Assembly (NCBI RefSeq): GCF_008831285.2
Contig: NC_045144.1
Span: forward strand, 22,829,716 to 22,893,715
Origin: Nymphaea colorata
Lineage: Eukaryota > Streptophyta > Magnoliopsida > Nymphaeales > Nymphaeaceae
Reading direction: 5' to 3'
DNA: 64,000 bases
Part shown: piece by piece, positions 22,281 to 33,100 of the stretch
Numbering within the stretch: position 1 is the stretch's first letter
How the letters are laid out: each line of letters starts with the position of its first letter
Position numbers and translations under genes: made by a program
Notes under the pieces: generated by a model
What the model was told of the DNA's origin: nothing
Database searches by the model: none
What the model saw: only the letters and a program-made list of their open reading frames with translations

Positions 22281-22794
22281 TTTTCTGTGCTAAGTCTCTG
22301 CTTCTTTAATCTCAACAGCAATTCCAAGAAATTCAAACTCAACCTACTTAGTTTATGGCGCAATAGCCTAGTGATACAGGTTACGTAACATTTAATTTGA
22401 TTTAATGAGTTCTATTTGTAAAACTATATTTTTGAATGTTTCCTTAATGTTCATTGTAGACACGCCGACACCACTAACCTTTGTACAATTTCCTCATCAA
22501 CGACTACAGTACCATGGGAACAATTTATGTTTATGTTTTTGTAATTTTGAACTATATTGAATCAATTGTATTGTAATATAAGTTTGAACATTTGTTATAC
22601 ATATATGTTTGGTTTATGAACATTTATTTGCAATATTTGTTTCATTTAATACATGAAAAATTTAAGCAAGTATTTTTATATGTATTTTTGATTTTTGGAA
22701 AAAAACATGTCATATGCAGATTAAGAAAAAAAAAGTAAAACACTTTCAATTATGCATAAATTTACTTCGATAATGATTGATAGCAATGTTTAGT

Positions 22795-23092
22795 GGATGT
22801 TTGTTAAAATTTTACCAACATCCAAGACAAATATCGGTATAAATTTTTAGCGACATTTACTAAGATGTTGGGAAAAACAAACTATTACCGATGCGCTTGA
22901 ATGTCGGTATAATCAATGTGTGTCAGTGATAGATCCCTACACTGACGTGTTGAGCCTTCTGTCAGTGATGATTTTTACCAGCACTATCTTTACCTATGAT
23001 GAAAGGAAACATCGGTAAAATCTTTACCGCCACATTGTCATGTTTCACCGACATGTTCTGGCCATCAGTGTTGCCTAGGTTTTTTTGTAGTG
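22795..23092 (+). repeat. CACTA 3' subterminal region and terminus
   Basis: The stretch carries repeated short motifs of the type ATCGGTA/TACCGAT and GTCGGT/ACCGAC in both orientations. One is a perfect palindrome CGGTAAA-ATC-TTTACCG at 23013-23029. In CACTA elements such motifs bind the element's own TNPA-type protein. The terminal GTAGTG ends at 23092. Confidence 0.78.
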
Positions 23093-25015
23093 GATGCACG
23101 ACCTATCTTGGAATCAGAGAAGAGCATCATGGAAATGGCTGTCATCGATGAAGAGACGGCAGTTGTTACTAGTTGCTTGTGAGCAGGGTGCCCTATCAAA
23201 TGGGTTGTGGTTGTTCCACCATCAACTACTATGAGGACAGATTCACCTTGCAAGGAGGGCTGTTCAACTATCACCTTGTGCATTGCCCTCCCATGTTGAA
23301 TTCCCCTCTTCTAACCACTTTCCTTCCATTGTTAGCTTTAGCCACCTAGCTGAACCGTGTCCATCCTTCTTGCTTCAATCAAGTTGTTGATCTTGATGGT
23401 TGCTGTTCGTTTGCATTTATTGTTTTTCCTTGCAATTGTTCTTTAGTGGCTATTGTACCTGTAACTTTGTTTGGCAAAATGCTTGAGAAAGAATGACTCA
23501 CCAAGTGAGTTTTTTTTCTTGTGAAATAAAGAAATTTGGAGTGTAAGTTTTTCTTTTATGGAATCTTACTTTTCAACATTCTCACAAACTCTCTTTCTCT
23601 CTCATTTGCTAAAAGATGAACTTTGTTTCTTCCATTTATGGACTTTTATTTCTATTGCTGTGAAGAGAGAGCGAGATAAAGAAGTTCAATGCATCCATTC
23701 GACGGTTTTAACAAACAATGACACTATCACCATTTGTCCTCTGGGACAAGAACTTCTTGTCCTTTAGACATTTGTTCCTAGAGCAGATGTTCTTGGGACA
23801 CAAGTTTCAGTTACCAAACGCTAGATACCTTTTTGAATCCAGAATGTAGGCTAAAGAATGCAGGGTGAACACAAACAAGCCTCCTGGGCTTGGCACCTTT
23901 CAAAAGTTGAGTGAGTTTCTTTCTATCTGTGACAATGGAAGCTCCAGATCAGTGCATGTTCGTTGTAGAAAAGAGAAGAGCTGTGATTTATATTCTGATG
24001 CGTATATGTAAATGATCTCCTTAGAGCCGAGCATTTTGGGAATCTCGTACAAAATCATTTTTTGGACGATATCTCCTTGGAATTGCAAGTTTATATTGTC
24101 GAAAGGAAGAAAGCACTACCCTTTCTCAAAAGGAATGTATGTGCAAGATAAATACATGTATGTGCCGTGCCGATGGGAAGAACAATGCTGAACCTATATC
24201 TAAAGAGAAGTCAAGAAGGAAATCAACATTCTCGCAGCAATAGTGGACCTCAAATCTCAATATTATCGAGATGGTTGCAATGAGAAGAAGAAATGGCTTC
24301 CAGTTTTTATTCGATGCTTAATTCTAATCTTTACCCAAAAGAGATGGAAGTTGAAACCTAAAAACGCAATATTCATCCATATAAATAACACTAATCACTA
24401 TGCCTCTTGAACTTGTCCACTGAATATTATATATCATGAGATCTAAAAGTGGTGAACTGAGTAGAATATCTATTATAGATGGAATCACGCAAATCTGTTG
24501 TTGATTAATGGTTCGGTCTTGGACATCTTCTTTATTAGTTTCTAGTTCTTTCAAATCTGTTGTTGACTAATGGTTTGGTCTTGGACATGTTCTTTATTAG
24601 TTTCTAGTTCTTTCCGTTCTGATATCTTGTGGCTGAGTTAGCCAGAATTGGTTGATTCCACCCGATACATCTCTAATTCAACGGCAGAACTTGTTACCTT
24701 TTTTTTTTTTTTCGGGCCATGTTTTACTTTTAGTTCATTTGGCCATTATATAATTAAGGGGAATGAGCTCAATCAATAGGACTGGTTTTTTTATTTTCTC
24801 TGTCATGCGTACCATTATATATCCTCCCTACTTACAATTGATAGATTTGAAAGAAACTGATAGTATAGATTTCCCGGTAACTAAAAATATACACGATAAC
24901 TTTCTACTCATTTCCAACGTCTCCCATTTGGGTTCTCGTTTGGCCAGTTATTTTGAAAACCGGTTCCATTTAGAAGCTCACTTTAACCACATTAATGCGG
25001 AACAAGGCCGTTTCA
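23093..25015. other. Unassigned DNA, left flank of the complete hAT
   Basis: No gene is recognised. The minus-strand frame at 23065-23283 overlaps the CACTA terminus and is unlikely to be real. Confidence 0.5.
24490..24613. repeat. 62-bp tandem duplication
   Basis: 24490-24551 and 24552-24613 are near-identical (CAAATCTGTTGTTGA ... TTCTAGTTCTTTC), with only a few differences. Confidence 0.9.
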
Positions 25016-25023
25016 GCCGAAAT

Positions 25024-25040
25024 CAATGATACCTGGGTGC
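25024..25040 (+). repeat. Left terminal inverted repeat of hAT
   Basis: CAATGATACCTGGGTGC, the inverted partner of 29664-29680, directly inside the 8-bp target copy. Confidence 0.75.
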
Positions 25041-25160
25041 GCCCAATTAGGACCAGCACCCGCGTCGACGCGATGCGGGTACGCGCCAGGTGACCCAAAA
25101 GGGTCAACGTGAGTCAGGTGCGGTCAGCCACACCTGACTAACTTCGTCCATTTTTGGGCG

Positions 25161-25195
25161 TGCACCCGACTCGTGTCAAACACGAGTCGGGTGCA
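25161..25195. repeat. Perfect 16-bp hairpin in the hAT left subterminal region
   Basis: TGCACCCGACTCGTGT pairs exactly with 25180-25195 across a CAA loop. It lies in the CpG-rich subterminal zone and could be a transposase binding site or a structure in the transcript. Confidence 0.9.
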
Positions 25196-25249
25196 GTCAA
25201 ACCTCACATGCCCTTTTCCGTCATAATTTTGGGCATTTTTTAATTTTTA

Positions 25250-26853
25250 GTTTTTACATGATTTTAACTGTGGGGTTTAGGGCACGCTGGCTGGGCTTCT
25301 CTTCACTCTTCAGTCTTCACTCTTCACTCTTCAGTCTTCTCTGTTCTCTTTTCTCCCTCTCATAGTCTCACGCAGTCCGCTCCGATGCTCGGCTCTCCCT
25401 CACCGATGGCGACGGTTGACAGCGACGGTCGGCTCTCCCTCACCGACGGCGATGCTCAGAACTCTGTGCTCCGGTGCTCCTTCTCTCTGCGACGTTTGGG
25501 TAACATTCTTAAACACCCTGCAGAATAGTTGAGTTCTTCAGTTCCTGTTTGCCATTCGGCCTGTTTGGAAATGCCCTCTTTATTACCTTGGTTTGGTTGG
25601 TCCTCTTTATGTTCCAAATGGCTCGCTTGAAAACTTGTTGCAAAATGCAAAGATAAGAAGCGTGACTAAATTGGCTGGCCCGAAAGTCTAAAACAATAAA
25701 AGGGCATACAAAAAACAGCCGTTTCAAATTTCTTGTTAGGTTGTTAGCATGTACGAATAAGTTTCTAGAATCATCAATTTTTCTATTCTCCATTTCATCT
25801 TCTCTCTATTCAGAGCACTATTTCATGTTTGCTCTTAAAATGTACATCACAGACATTATTCCTTACACGGTTCTTTGCTGAATTCAGACAACTAACCATT
25901 ATTGGTAGGATCCAAAAATATTACTGGCGAATACAGAGTCATTTCATAGCTCCTGATTATGATCATGCTGGGCCTACCTATTCAATGTCCTGGCCCAGTT
26001 CTAAGCCAATCTAGCTATGTAACGTAATAGTTTTTAATGTAAAACCACATACACTGTTAACTGGAAGAAATTAAACTATAGTTTCAGAGTTCCTTGGGGT
26101 CCAGAAGTGGACATTTAGTGAAGTCATGAAAGATACTTTGCTCTTAATGTTTCCAGAGGATGAAGAGCTAGTTGCCCAAGGTCTTGTGAACGATGTAAAT
26201 CAGAAATGTTGTTTTGTGGTGAACCCAACAGAGGCTAACATTTCCAAGTGAACAATTTGAACATGGAAACCAATTTGTTAACTAATGAAAGGCTAACATG
26301 AGACATATACTCTTGGCCATGGAAACCAATTTGTTAACTAATGAAAGGAGTAGTAGCATATCAGCGATTGCAACATTACATGCTGATTTTCTGTTGGCAT
26401 AATTTTGCATGTTCTTGAGTCAATCATTATGATTATTCTGACCTGATATTTCTGGGTTCTTTCTATCTTGTATTTGTCCTTTCCAGATCTGGAAAATCTT
26501 TTCCAGATTCTCATAGTTCATTTCATGCTTGTACGTGTGTGTGCATGCTGGATGGGAATGGGGAGTTACAGCCAGGTTCAAGGAGAAGATCTAGGCTGTA
26601 AGTGTCATAAATGAAGAAACAGGCTGTAAGTGTCTGTACTTCAAATATGATACTGCGATCATTTATATGCTTAACTCAGTTATACTGCGATCCTTTATAT
26701 GCATATACCATTCACATGCTGAACTTGCTTTTCAGTTTTCTCTTTGTCAATTGTCGGTGATAAGTGGCTTATTGCTGCTATGATGCTATCTATTCTTAAA
26801 TTTGTTACATTTGAAATTTTTTATTTTGAATTTTGAAGGTAAAACCATAAAAG
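25250..26853 (+). other. hAT leader: probable noncoding first exon and intron
   Basis: A pyrimidine-rich stretch with repeated CTTCACTCTTCAGTCTTC lies at about 25300-25350, followed by a GC-rich segment with two near-copies of GGCTCTCCCTCACCGA (about 25390-25450). It looks like the transcribed start of the gene. A long AT-rich stretch to 26837 would be an intron, with TTTTGAAG just before the coding exon. Exact splice sites are not certain. Confidence 0.4.
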
Positions 26854-29161
26854 ATGGCAAATAGAACGAAAGGAAAAGAAGTTGCTTCAGATTCTCCTGC
26901 AATAGGCTCTTCATGTAGTGTGGATGTGAATGAAAGTGATGTTTCAAAGCCTTCTACACTATCTGGTGAAGCATTAGCATCCGAAGAACAACCACTATGG
27001 AAAGAAATGAAAGCGGTCACTAAAAATGTGGGCAGTGGCGGTGGTGGAAATGTGCATTTCGTATGCAAACATTGTGAAAATACATATGTAGGATCTTACA
27101 CAAGAATTAAGGCACATTTGTTGAAGTTGCCAGGTCATGGAATTCGAGGATGTAAAAAAATTTCTATAGCTCGAGAGTTCAAGAGGTTGCAAGATCGTGC
27201 TGATGAAATATACAACAAGAAGAAAACAAGTATTATTGTGACAAATCTTAAAAGTTCTGATAGGAAAAGAAAGACTATAGAGACATGTTTTGATTCTTGC
27301 GGAAGGGCAGAAATAGATAAAGTGATTGCTAAGTTTTTCTATTCTAGTTGCATTCCTTTCAATGTATCCAGAAATCCATATTGGAAGAAGGCTTGTAGTA
27401 TGCTTGCAAATAGCAAATTATCAGGATATCTACCTCCCGGTTCAGAAAGGTTACGCACATCACTTCTTCATAATGAAAAAAATGAGGTTGAGCAAAGTTT
27501 AGAAAGAAAAAAGTTTAAATGGAACACGACTGAGGTATCAATTGTTTCTGATGGGTGGACAGATATTCAAAGACGTCCACTAATTAATTTCATTGCCATT
27601 GCACGTGATGAACCAATATTCTTGAAGGCAGTTGATGCGTCTGGAGAATATAAAGATGCAAGATATTTGAAGCAATTATTTGTAGAAGCCATCAAGGAGG
27701 TTGGTCCTGATAAAGTGGTGCAACTCATTACAAACAATGCTGCTGTATGCAAAAGTACTGGACTTAGTTTGAGGTATGATTTTCCACATATTTTTTGGAC
27801 TCCATGTGTTGCACATACTTTGAATTTAGCACTGAAGGACATATGCAATCCTCCAAGTGAAGATGTAGATCCTAAGGGACATGAGCTATTCTCATGGATT
27901 CAAGAGATTGGAAAAAATGTAAGAAATATTGGAAATTTCATCGTTAATCACCAACATGCATTGTCTCTTTTTAGTAGTTATTCTGATTTAAGATTGTTAA
28001 AGGTTGCAGAGACACGATTTGCTTCAATAATTGTCATGTTGAAAAGAATTCAAAGAGTGCGAGATGCACTTATTCAAATGGTGTTTAGTAGAGAGTGGAG
28101 CTTCTATCGAGTTGAAGATGAGGCTAAAGCTCAAAGTATTAAAAACCTTATTGTTGAAGATACATGGTGGGAAAAAATTGCATATTTTTTGGATTTTACA
28201 GAACCAATTTGGTGCATGTTGAGAGCTGTTGATAAAGATGAGCCTATGCTTCATCGAGTTTATGCAATGTGGAAAAATATGATTGAAGAAATTCAGAGTA
28301 TAGTTTTTAAGAAAGAAAAAAAAGACATTGTACTTGATAATTCAGAGTTCTTTGATCGTATAAGTACAATATTAGTTGAAAGATGGGATAAAAGCAATAC
28401 TCCCTTGCATTGCATGGCTCATTCTTTAAATCCTAAACATTACACGAAAAAATGGATTGAAGGAGCTCCTGGACGTGTTACTCCACATCTAGATATTGAG
28501 TTAAACACTCAAAGAATGTCATGTATGAACAGACTTTTTATAGATTCTTATACCAAACAACAAGCTATGTTTGAATATAACAAGTTTTCTTTAGGAGATT
28601 TTATTCAGAAGGTGCAGACAAGCAAGAGAAGACATGAGTCCTTTTGATTGGTGGGCGTCCTATGGATCAGAAATGCCCGTGCTTCATAAACTTGCTTTGA
28701 GGTTACTATCACAACCTATTACATCATCGTGTTGTGAAAGAAATTGGAGCATATATGGTCATATACACGACATTAAAAGGAACAAACTCACTAGCCAACG
28801 TGCAGAGAACTTGGTTTATATGCATTCCAATTTGCGTCTTCTTTCAAGAAAAGATGCAGAATACAGGTATTTCTTTATTAGGTTGTTTTGATTTGCTCAA
28901 TTTGTTATGTTGTATTAGTTTTTTTATATTTTTGTGGTACATATTTTTAATTGTTTAATTTTCGTCTTTAATAAATGCAGATGTGGATCATCGCAATGTT
29001 GGGATGTAAATCCAGATGAATTTGATTTCGATGGAGAATGCAACTTATATGTTGCTAATATGGATTTTTCTGATCCTGTTATTCCTGCTGAGACATTTGA
29101 TGATGATGATATCGTTCAAAGCATTCAAAAAAATCAAGATATTGGTGGAAGTGGAACATAA
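26854..29161 (+). pseudogene. hAT transposase with BED zinc finger and DUF659, one frameshift
   Basis: The ATG at 26854 opens 597 codons to 28647. A BED-type finger covers residues about 65-102 (C71, C74, H88, then H95/C100). DUF659 holds VSDGWTD with the first catalytic Asp at residue 233. The second acidic site, normally T-D-N-A, reads TNNAA (Asn 294). CVAHTLNLALKD follows. The dimerisation part continues in the next frame from about 28617: MSPFDWWASYG, then SSCCERNWS with the catalytic Glu, and NLVYMHSNLRLL. A one-base-type shift lies between about 28590 and 28620. An intron 28867-28980 (AG/GTATTT ... ATGCAG/A) joins to a last exon ending at 29161 with an acidic tail. Long open frames make this the best-preserved transposase here. 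The shift and the Asn make activity unlikely. Confidence 0.88.
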
Positions 29162-29299
29162 CTCTGTTTTATTAATGATGATGTAATATCTAATATGTAT
29201 TGATGTATGAACTATGAAATATGAAGACGTTTGATGATGAAGAATATGTATTGATGACTGTATAAACTGTGAACTCAAAACTAGAGTACATTTGTTGTT

Positions 29300-29515
29300 A
29301 AATGTTGAATTGATGATATATATTTCTTGTTAAACGTTGAATTGATGATATATATTTCTTGTTAAATGTTGAATTGATGATATATATTTGTTGTTGAATG
29401 TTGAATTGATGATATATATTTCTTTTTGGAATGTTGAATTGATGATATATATTTCTTGTTGAATGTTGAATTGATGATATATATTTGTTGTTGGATTTTG
29501 AATTGATGATTGACA
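29300..29515. repeat. 32-bp minisatellite, seven copies, in hAT 3' region
   Basis: The unit GTTGAATTGATGATATATAT starts at 29304, 29336, 29368, 29400, 29433, 29465 and about 29497. The spacing is 32 bp with one 33. Confidence 0.9.
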
Positions 29516-29663
29516 ATGATATCATGATTAGCAAATTGCAATTTTGATCTTGTTATTTAATAATTTTGTGGTTTATATTATTATATTTAAAAATAATAAA
29601 ATACTCTCACCACACCGCCACACCTAAATTTTTGGAGATGTGCCGCGCCGGCACCCGCACCCT

Positions 29664-29680
29664 GCACTCAGGTGACATAG
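29664..29680 (-). repeat. Right terminal inverted repeat of hAT
   Basis: GCACTCAGGTGACATAG, the inverted partner of the left end, followed at once by the GCCGAAAT target copy. Confidence 0.75.
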
Positions 29681-29688
29681 GCCGAAAT

Positions 29689-30753
29689 GGGTTATGTGCA
29701 GAGCACAAAATTGTGCATAGGGATGTGCAATGATTAAAATATTCTCCTTTAATATAGAAAGAAAATATTTAAAAAAGACAAAAATGGTTATCAAAAAGTT
29801 AATACGGGTACAATATAATTTTTTTATTAAAAATTTTTAAAATGCCATAACACACACCCCCCTGTATTATAGTGCATTCACACCCTTGTGCATGTCTCTT
29901 TCAAGTATACATGCTTACTGTCTCGTGCTGCTTCGTGCTGCTTATCAGGGGTCGTGGCCCTTCTTAGACTTCTAGAAAATGAAAATTTTACTTGTGAACT
30001 TTAAAAATTTTATTTTTACCTACAAAAATAATTTGAAAAAATATTTTTTGATCCGTACTAATGTTTTGAAATTCTAGTTAGGTTTCCCCAATAAAAAATT
30101 TCTAGTGTTGCTCATATTGCAACCAAACCGTGGCTGCACTAAACTCCAAACCGCACGGTTAAAAGGTTGATGACCTCGCCTCTCGCCAACCGCCACTTGC
30201 CCGTGCTGCATTAGGAAGGCTGCCGCCTATCTTAAACACGATAAAATTCTCTTGCTCTTACTTTACTTTCTTTTGATCACGTAAGGTTACACAACACCAA
30301 AATTTTCAACGTCACCCTTCTTGTTGGCCGTCATGACTCGCGTGTCCACACACCAGGCGAGCTTTCTCCCCAACATTAAACCAAAAGGCAGGCTTTTCAC
30401 CCAGCCAGTTTGGCGTTTTTCCATTCATGGCGAAGATGGCCAAACTGTAGACTGCAATCAGAGAAATTTCCCTGAGAAGAACAGCCAAGCCAGCCATCAC
30501 AGGAGCGCACAGGCTCTGTTCATTGTGCAGACACACAGGAAAGCAATGACAGTATCGAACAGAAATCTTTTTTTCTTCTCCGTTGGAGATGAATAACTAA
30601 TCAATGTGATGCCAACTGCAAACAGTTTTTTCAAACGTCAAATTTGATTATCAAGACAGCCGACAGGTACCTTTTTTTCCTGCATGCGTGTGTAACTGTG
30701 CTTGTAGGGATATCGCCGTTCAGTACTGTGTCTCTCTCAGAAGCCTTTCTTTC
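29689..30753. other. Unassigned DNA upstream of the nuclease pseudogene
   Basis: No gene is recognised in 29689-30640. The last few hundred bases before 30815 presumably held the promoter of the nuclease gene. Confidence 0.5.
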
Positions 30754-30761
30754 TATATATG
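30754..30761 (+). promoter_or_regulatory. Possible TATA box of the nuclease gene
   Basis: TATATATG lies about 60 bp before the nuclease start codon and is followed by a TCTCTCTC pyrimidine tract, a common plant core-promoter arrangement. Assigned from position only. Confidence 0.4.
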
Positions 30762-30814
30762 TATATCTCTCTCATTCATCAGCCCTACAAGGAAACAGTA
30801 GCTTTCTATTTAAT

Positions 30815-33100
30815 ATGGTTGTGAAAAGAGAGGCCCCTTTCCTCCTCTGCTCCTTCCTTCTGATAATTATTGCTGTGGTTCCCCTAGTTAATGGGTGGGG
30901 AAGAATGGGCACTTCATTATCTGCAGAATAGCTCAGGTGGGTGAAGCCATTTTTCGCTCTTTATTTTTCCTTATCAAGTTCCCTTGTTTCAGATGATTCA
31001 TGCAGTGAATGTTGGTGATTAATTAGGCAAGGCTTAACTAGAAGGCAGCGTCTGCAGTGAAGGATCTGCTGCCGGACTATGCTGGCAATAACTTGGCGAG
31101 TTTGTGCTCGTGGGCGGACGAAATCAAATCCCGGCTTCGTTGGTCCTCTCCCCTTCATTACGTTGATACACCGGACTTCCAGTGTTCTTATGCCTATGAC
31201 AGTAGGTTCTTCTTCCTTATTGATCTTCAAATTATCAGCTCTCCATTTTGTGCATGTCTGCGCATGTGCTTGTGTTTGTTTGTGTGTGTGTGTGTGCGCA
31301 TGTTCTGTAAGTATGAGAGAGAGAGAGAGAGAGTTGCTTTTCATTTCTAAAGAACTTGGAAATGGCAGGCTAGTTTAGAAAGCAACTCTAATTTGCTCCA
31401 AATTGTAGGGGATTGCAAGAATGCAGCGGGAGAAAAGGACGTGTGCGTTGCAGGTGCAATCAGGAATTATACAGCTCAGCTCCGAAGTTACTCTGCTTCG
31501 TCCTTTGAAGCACAATGTAACGTTTTAATTTCATTAAGCAGCAACTAGCTACCATATTCCCTTGCCAAGGTTCCCTTTCATTTGCTTACTTCAGTGCAAC
31601 ATGTAGAATTTAACTGAACTATCCTTTTGATTGGTAGACAACTTGACTGAAGCGCTTCTCTTCCTTTCACACTTTGTGGGTGACATTCACCAGGTTTTTA
31701 AGCTGGCTCTCTTTGCTTTTCATCATATTTCTTGTGGCTGTTTTTACTTACATTGATGATGAACTTCTATCCGTATCCTGACTCGCAGCCACAGAACGTT
31801 GGTTTTACCACAGACAAGGGAGGCAACACCATTGGTGTAAACTGGTACACATGGAAAACGGTTCTTCATCATGTGAGTCCCGTCTTTCCCTAACTACACT
31901 ATAATTTTTTATTCTATCTTTCGAATGAACTTTCCTACATACTATTTCGAGTTAGTTTGGCATTTTTTTACTGCATCTGCTACATCAACTGAGATAGGCA
32001 ACAGTTATTTTCGAACAATTACCTATGCAGATGCAGGTTTAGCGCTGTAAATTGAACACAACTGCTTTTTTGATGAGCTTGCAGGTATGGGATGATAATA
32101 TCATCGACACGGCAATAGAAAGATTTTATCAATCAGACGTAGAGAGCCTGGTCAATGCAATAGCACGAAATATTACAGTATGAGAAATTCATATCATTAT
32201 ATTCATGTTTTTCTGCACTCCTTTATGAATTATAAAAAAATTTGCTGTTATGATGCAACAGGATGGCTGGACTAGCCAGATTAACACATGGGAGAGATGC
32301 AGCTATAATACAACTTCATGTCCGGATGGGTATGGATCTGAAGTCCTCGAGAACAATTATTTAGTATGTCGATTGTTATAAAAAGGAAGAATGACTGATC
32401 TAAGATCAATTAGAATCTAGTATCTACGAAAGCATAAATTGTTGCTTTCTTTTCTGTGTTTCCCTTTTCTATTCAAAGTAACAGTACCACCGTGAGACGA
32501 ACAAACCCATAAGGAACGCACGTGTAGTCTTACACCGAATGCATATGTTGTCATATAGTATTTTAACTTTGCCCATCACCAATTATTTCTGGAACGTTTA
32601 TTCAGGAGTGGAGCAAGGAATTTTTTGTCGCAGTGGCGAAACTATAGTTTCAAAATTTTAACAAGAGTCGAAATAGAAATTTTCAAATTTTTTATATATA
32701 TTAAACCAAATTTTTTTAGAATTAAATAAATATTTTGAAGTTTTTAAAATCTGAGGGAAGGCCAAGGCTCCTGCTGGCCCCCCCTTCCCTCCGCCGCGGT
32801 GTTTATTGCTCATAATGTGTTCCACAAAAATATCTGGTTCAGTTTGGACAGTCTGAAAGTATCGCTGCAGCTTGTAACTGGGCATACAAAGGTGTGGATG
32901 AAGGTTCAACATTAGACGGTAAATGAAGTATATTTTCATTTCAAGGTTATTCTTTCTTGTTACCACATTCGCCAAACTGTAATCGTCAAAATCTCATTCT
33001 TGCAGATGATTATTTTCTGTCACGTCTGCCTCCTATCTACTTGCGGCCTGCAGAGGCTGGAGTTCGATTAGCTGCTACTCTCAATCGTGCTTTGGGATAA
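30815..33100 (+). pseudogene. S1/P1-type zinc nuclease (plant endonuclease ENDO/BFN-like), nine exons, inactivated
   Basis: Exons with GT/AG borders: 30815-30936, 31027-31201, 31409-31516, 31638-31693, 31789-31872, 32085-32177, 32262-32363, 32843-32918, 33006-33100. The family are secreted three-zinc nucleases cutting single-stranded DNA and RNA in senescence and cell death. A signal peptide is plain (LLIIIAVVPLVNG before the mature Trp). Kept zinc ligands: His of NGH, Asp of CSWADE, His of PLHYVDTP, HFVGD, and HHVWDD. Three faults: one base is missing in the G run at 30897-30900 just after the mature Trp codon; exon 2 has a TAG at 31039-31041; and the His ten residues after that of HFVGD (normally PLH) is Asn in PQNVGF (exon 5 start). 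Exons 3-9 otherwise stay in frame to a normal stop, so decay is recent or partial. Confidence 0.93.
32600..32815. other. Probable TE fragment inside nuclease intron 7
   Basis: Intron 7 is the longest (32364-32842) and contains an AT-rich stretch ending in GGCCAAGGCTCCTGCTGG and a C run with CCTCCGCCGCGG, unlike its surroundings. The composition suggests an inserted repeat, but I see no termini. Confidence 0.35.

Larger units (their letters stand above)
19536..23092 (+). mobile_element. CACTA (En/Spm) element, 3' half
   Basis: Three coding remnants known from plant CACTA elements follow in the usual order: the DUF4218 tail, DUF4216 and Transposase_24. They are followed by a subterminal region rich in short inverted motifs and a terminal TTTTTTTGTAGTG ending at 23092. 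Read inward this is CACTACAAAAAAA, the CACTA signature. A possible 3-bp target copy is GAT at 23093-23095. No matching 5' terminus or transposase core was found, so the left border given is only the first recognised coding piece. Confidence 0.82.
25024..29680 (+). mobile_element. Structurally complete hAT transposon, 4657 bp
   Basis: The element is bounded by an exact 8-bp duplication GCCGAAAT at 25016-25023 and 29681-29688, the hAT target size. The termini are imperfect inverted repeats: CAATGATACCTGGGTGC at the left and, inverted, CTATGTCACCTGAGTGC at the right, 13 of 17 matching. The subterminal 200 bp on the left and the last 60 bp on the right are GC- and CpG-rich, in contrast to the AT-rich core. 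Inside lie a leader with a likely first noncoding exon, one transposase gene, and a minisatellite in the 3' untranslated part. Confidence 0.85.

Noticed and set aside
23065-23283. Minus-strand frame with VVDGGTTTTHLI, vaguely like a retroviral-type protease
   Set aside because: The DSGA/DTGA motif is not present and the frame overlaps the CACTA terminus.
27567-27848. Minus-strand frame inside the hAT transposase
   Set aside because: Shadow of the coding strand.
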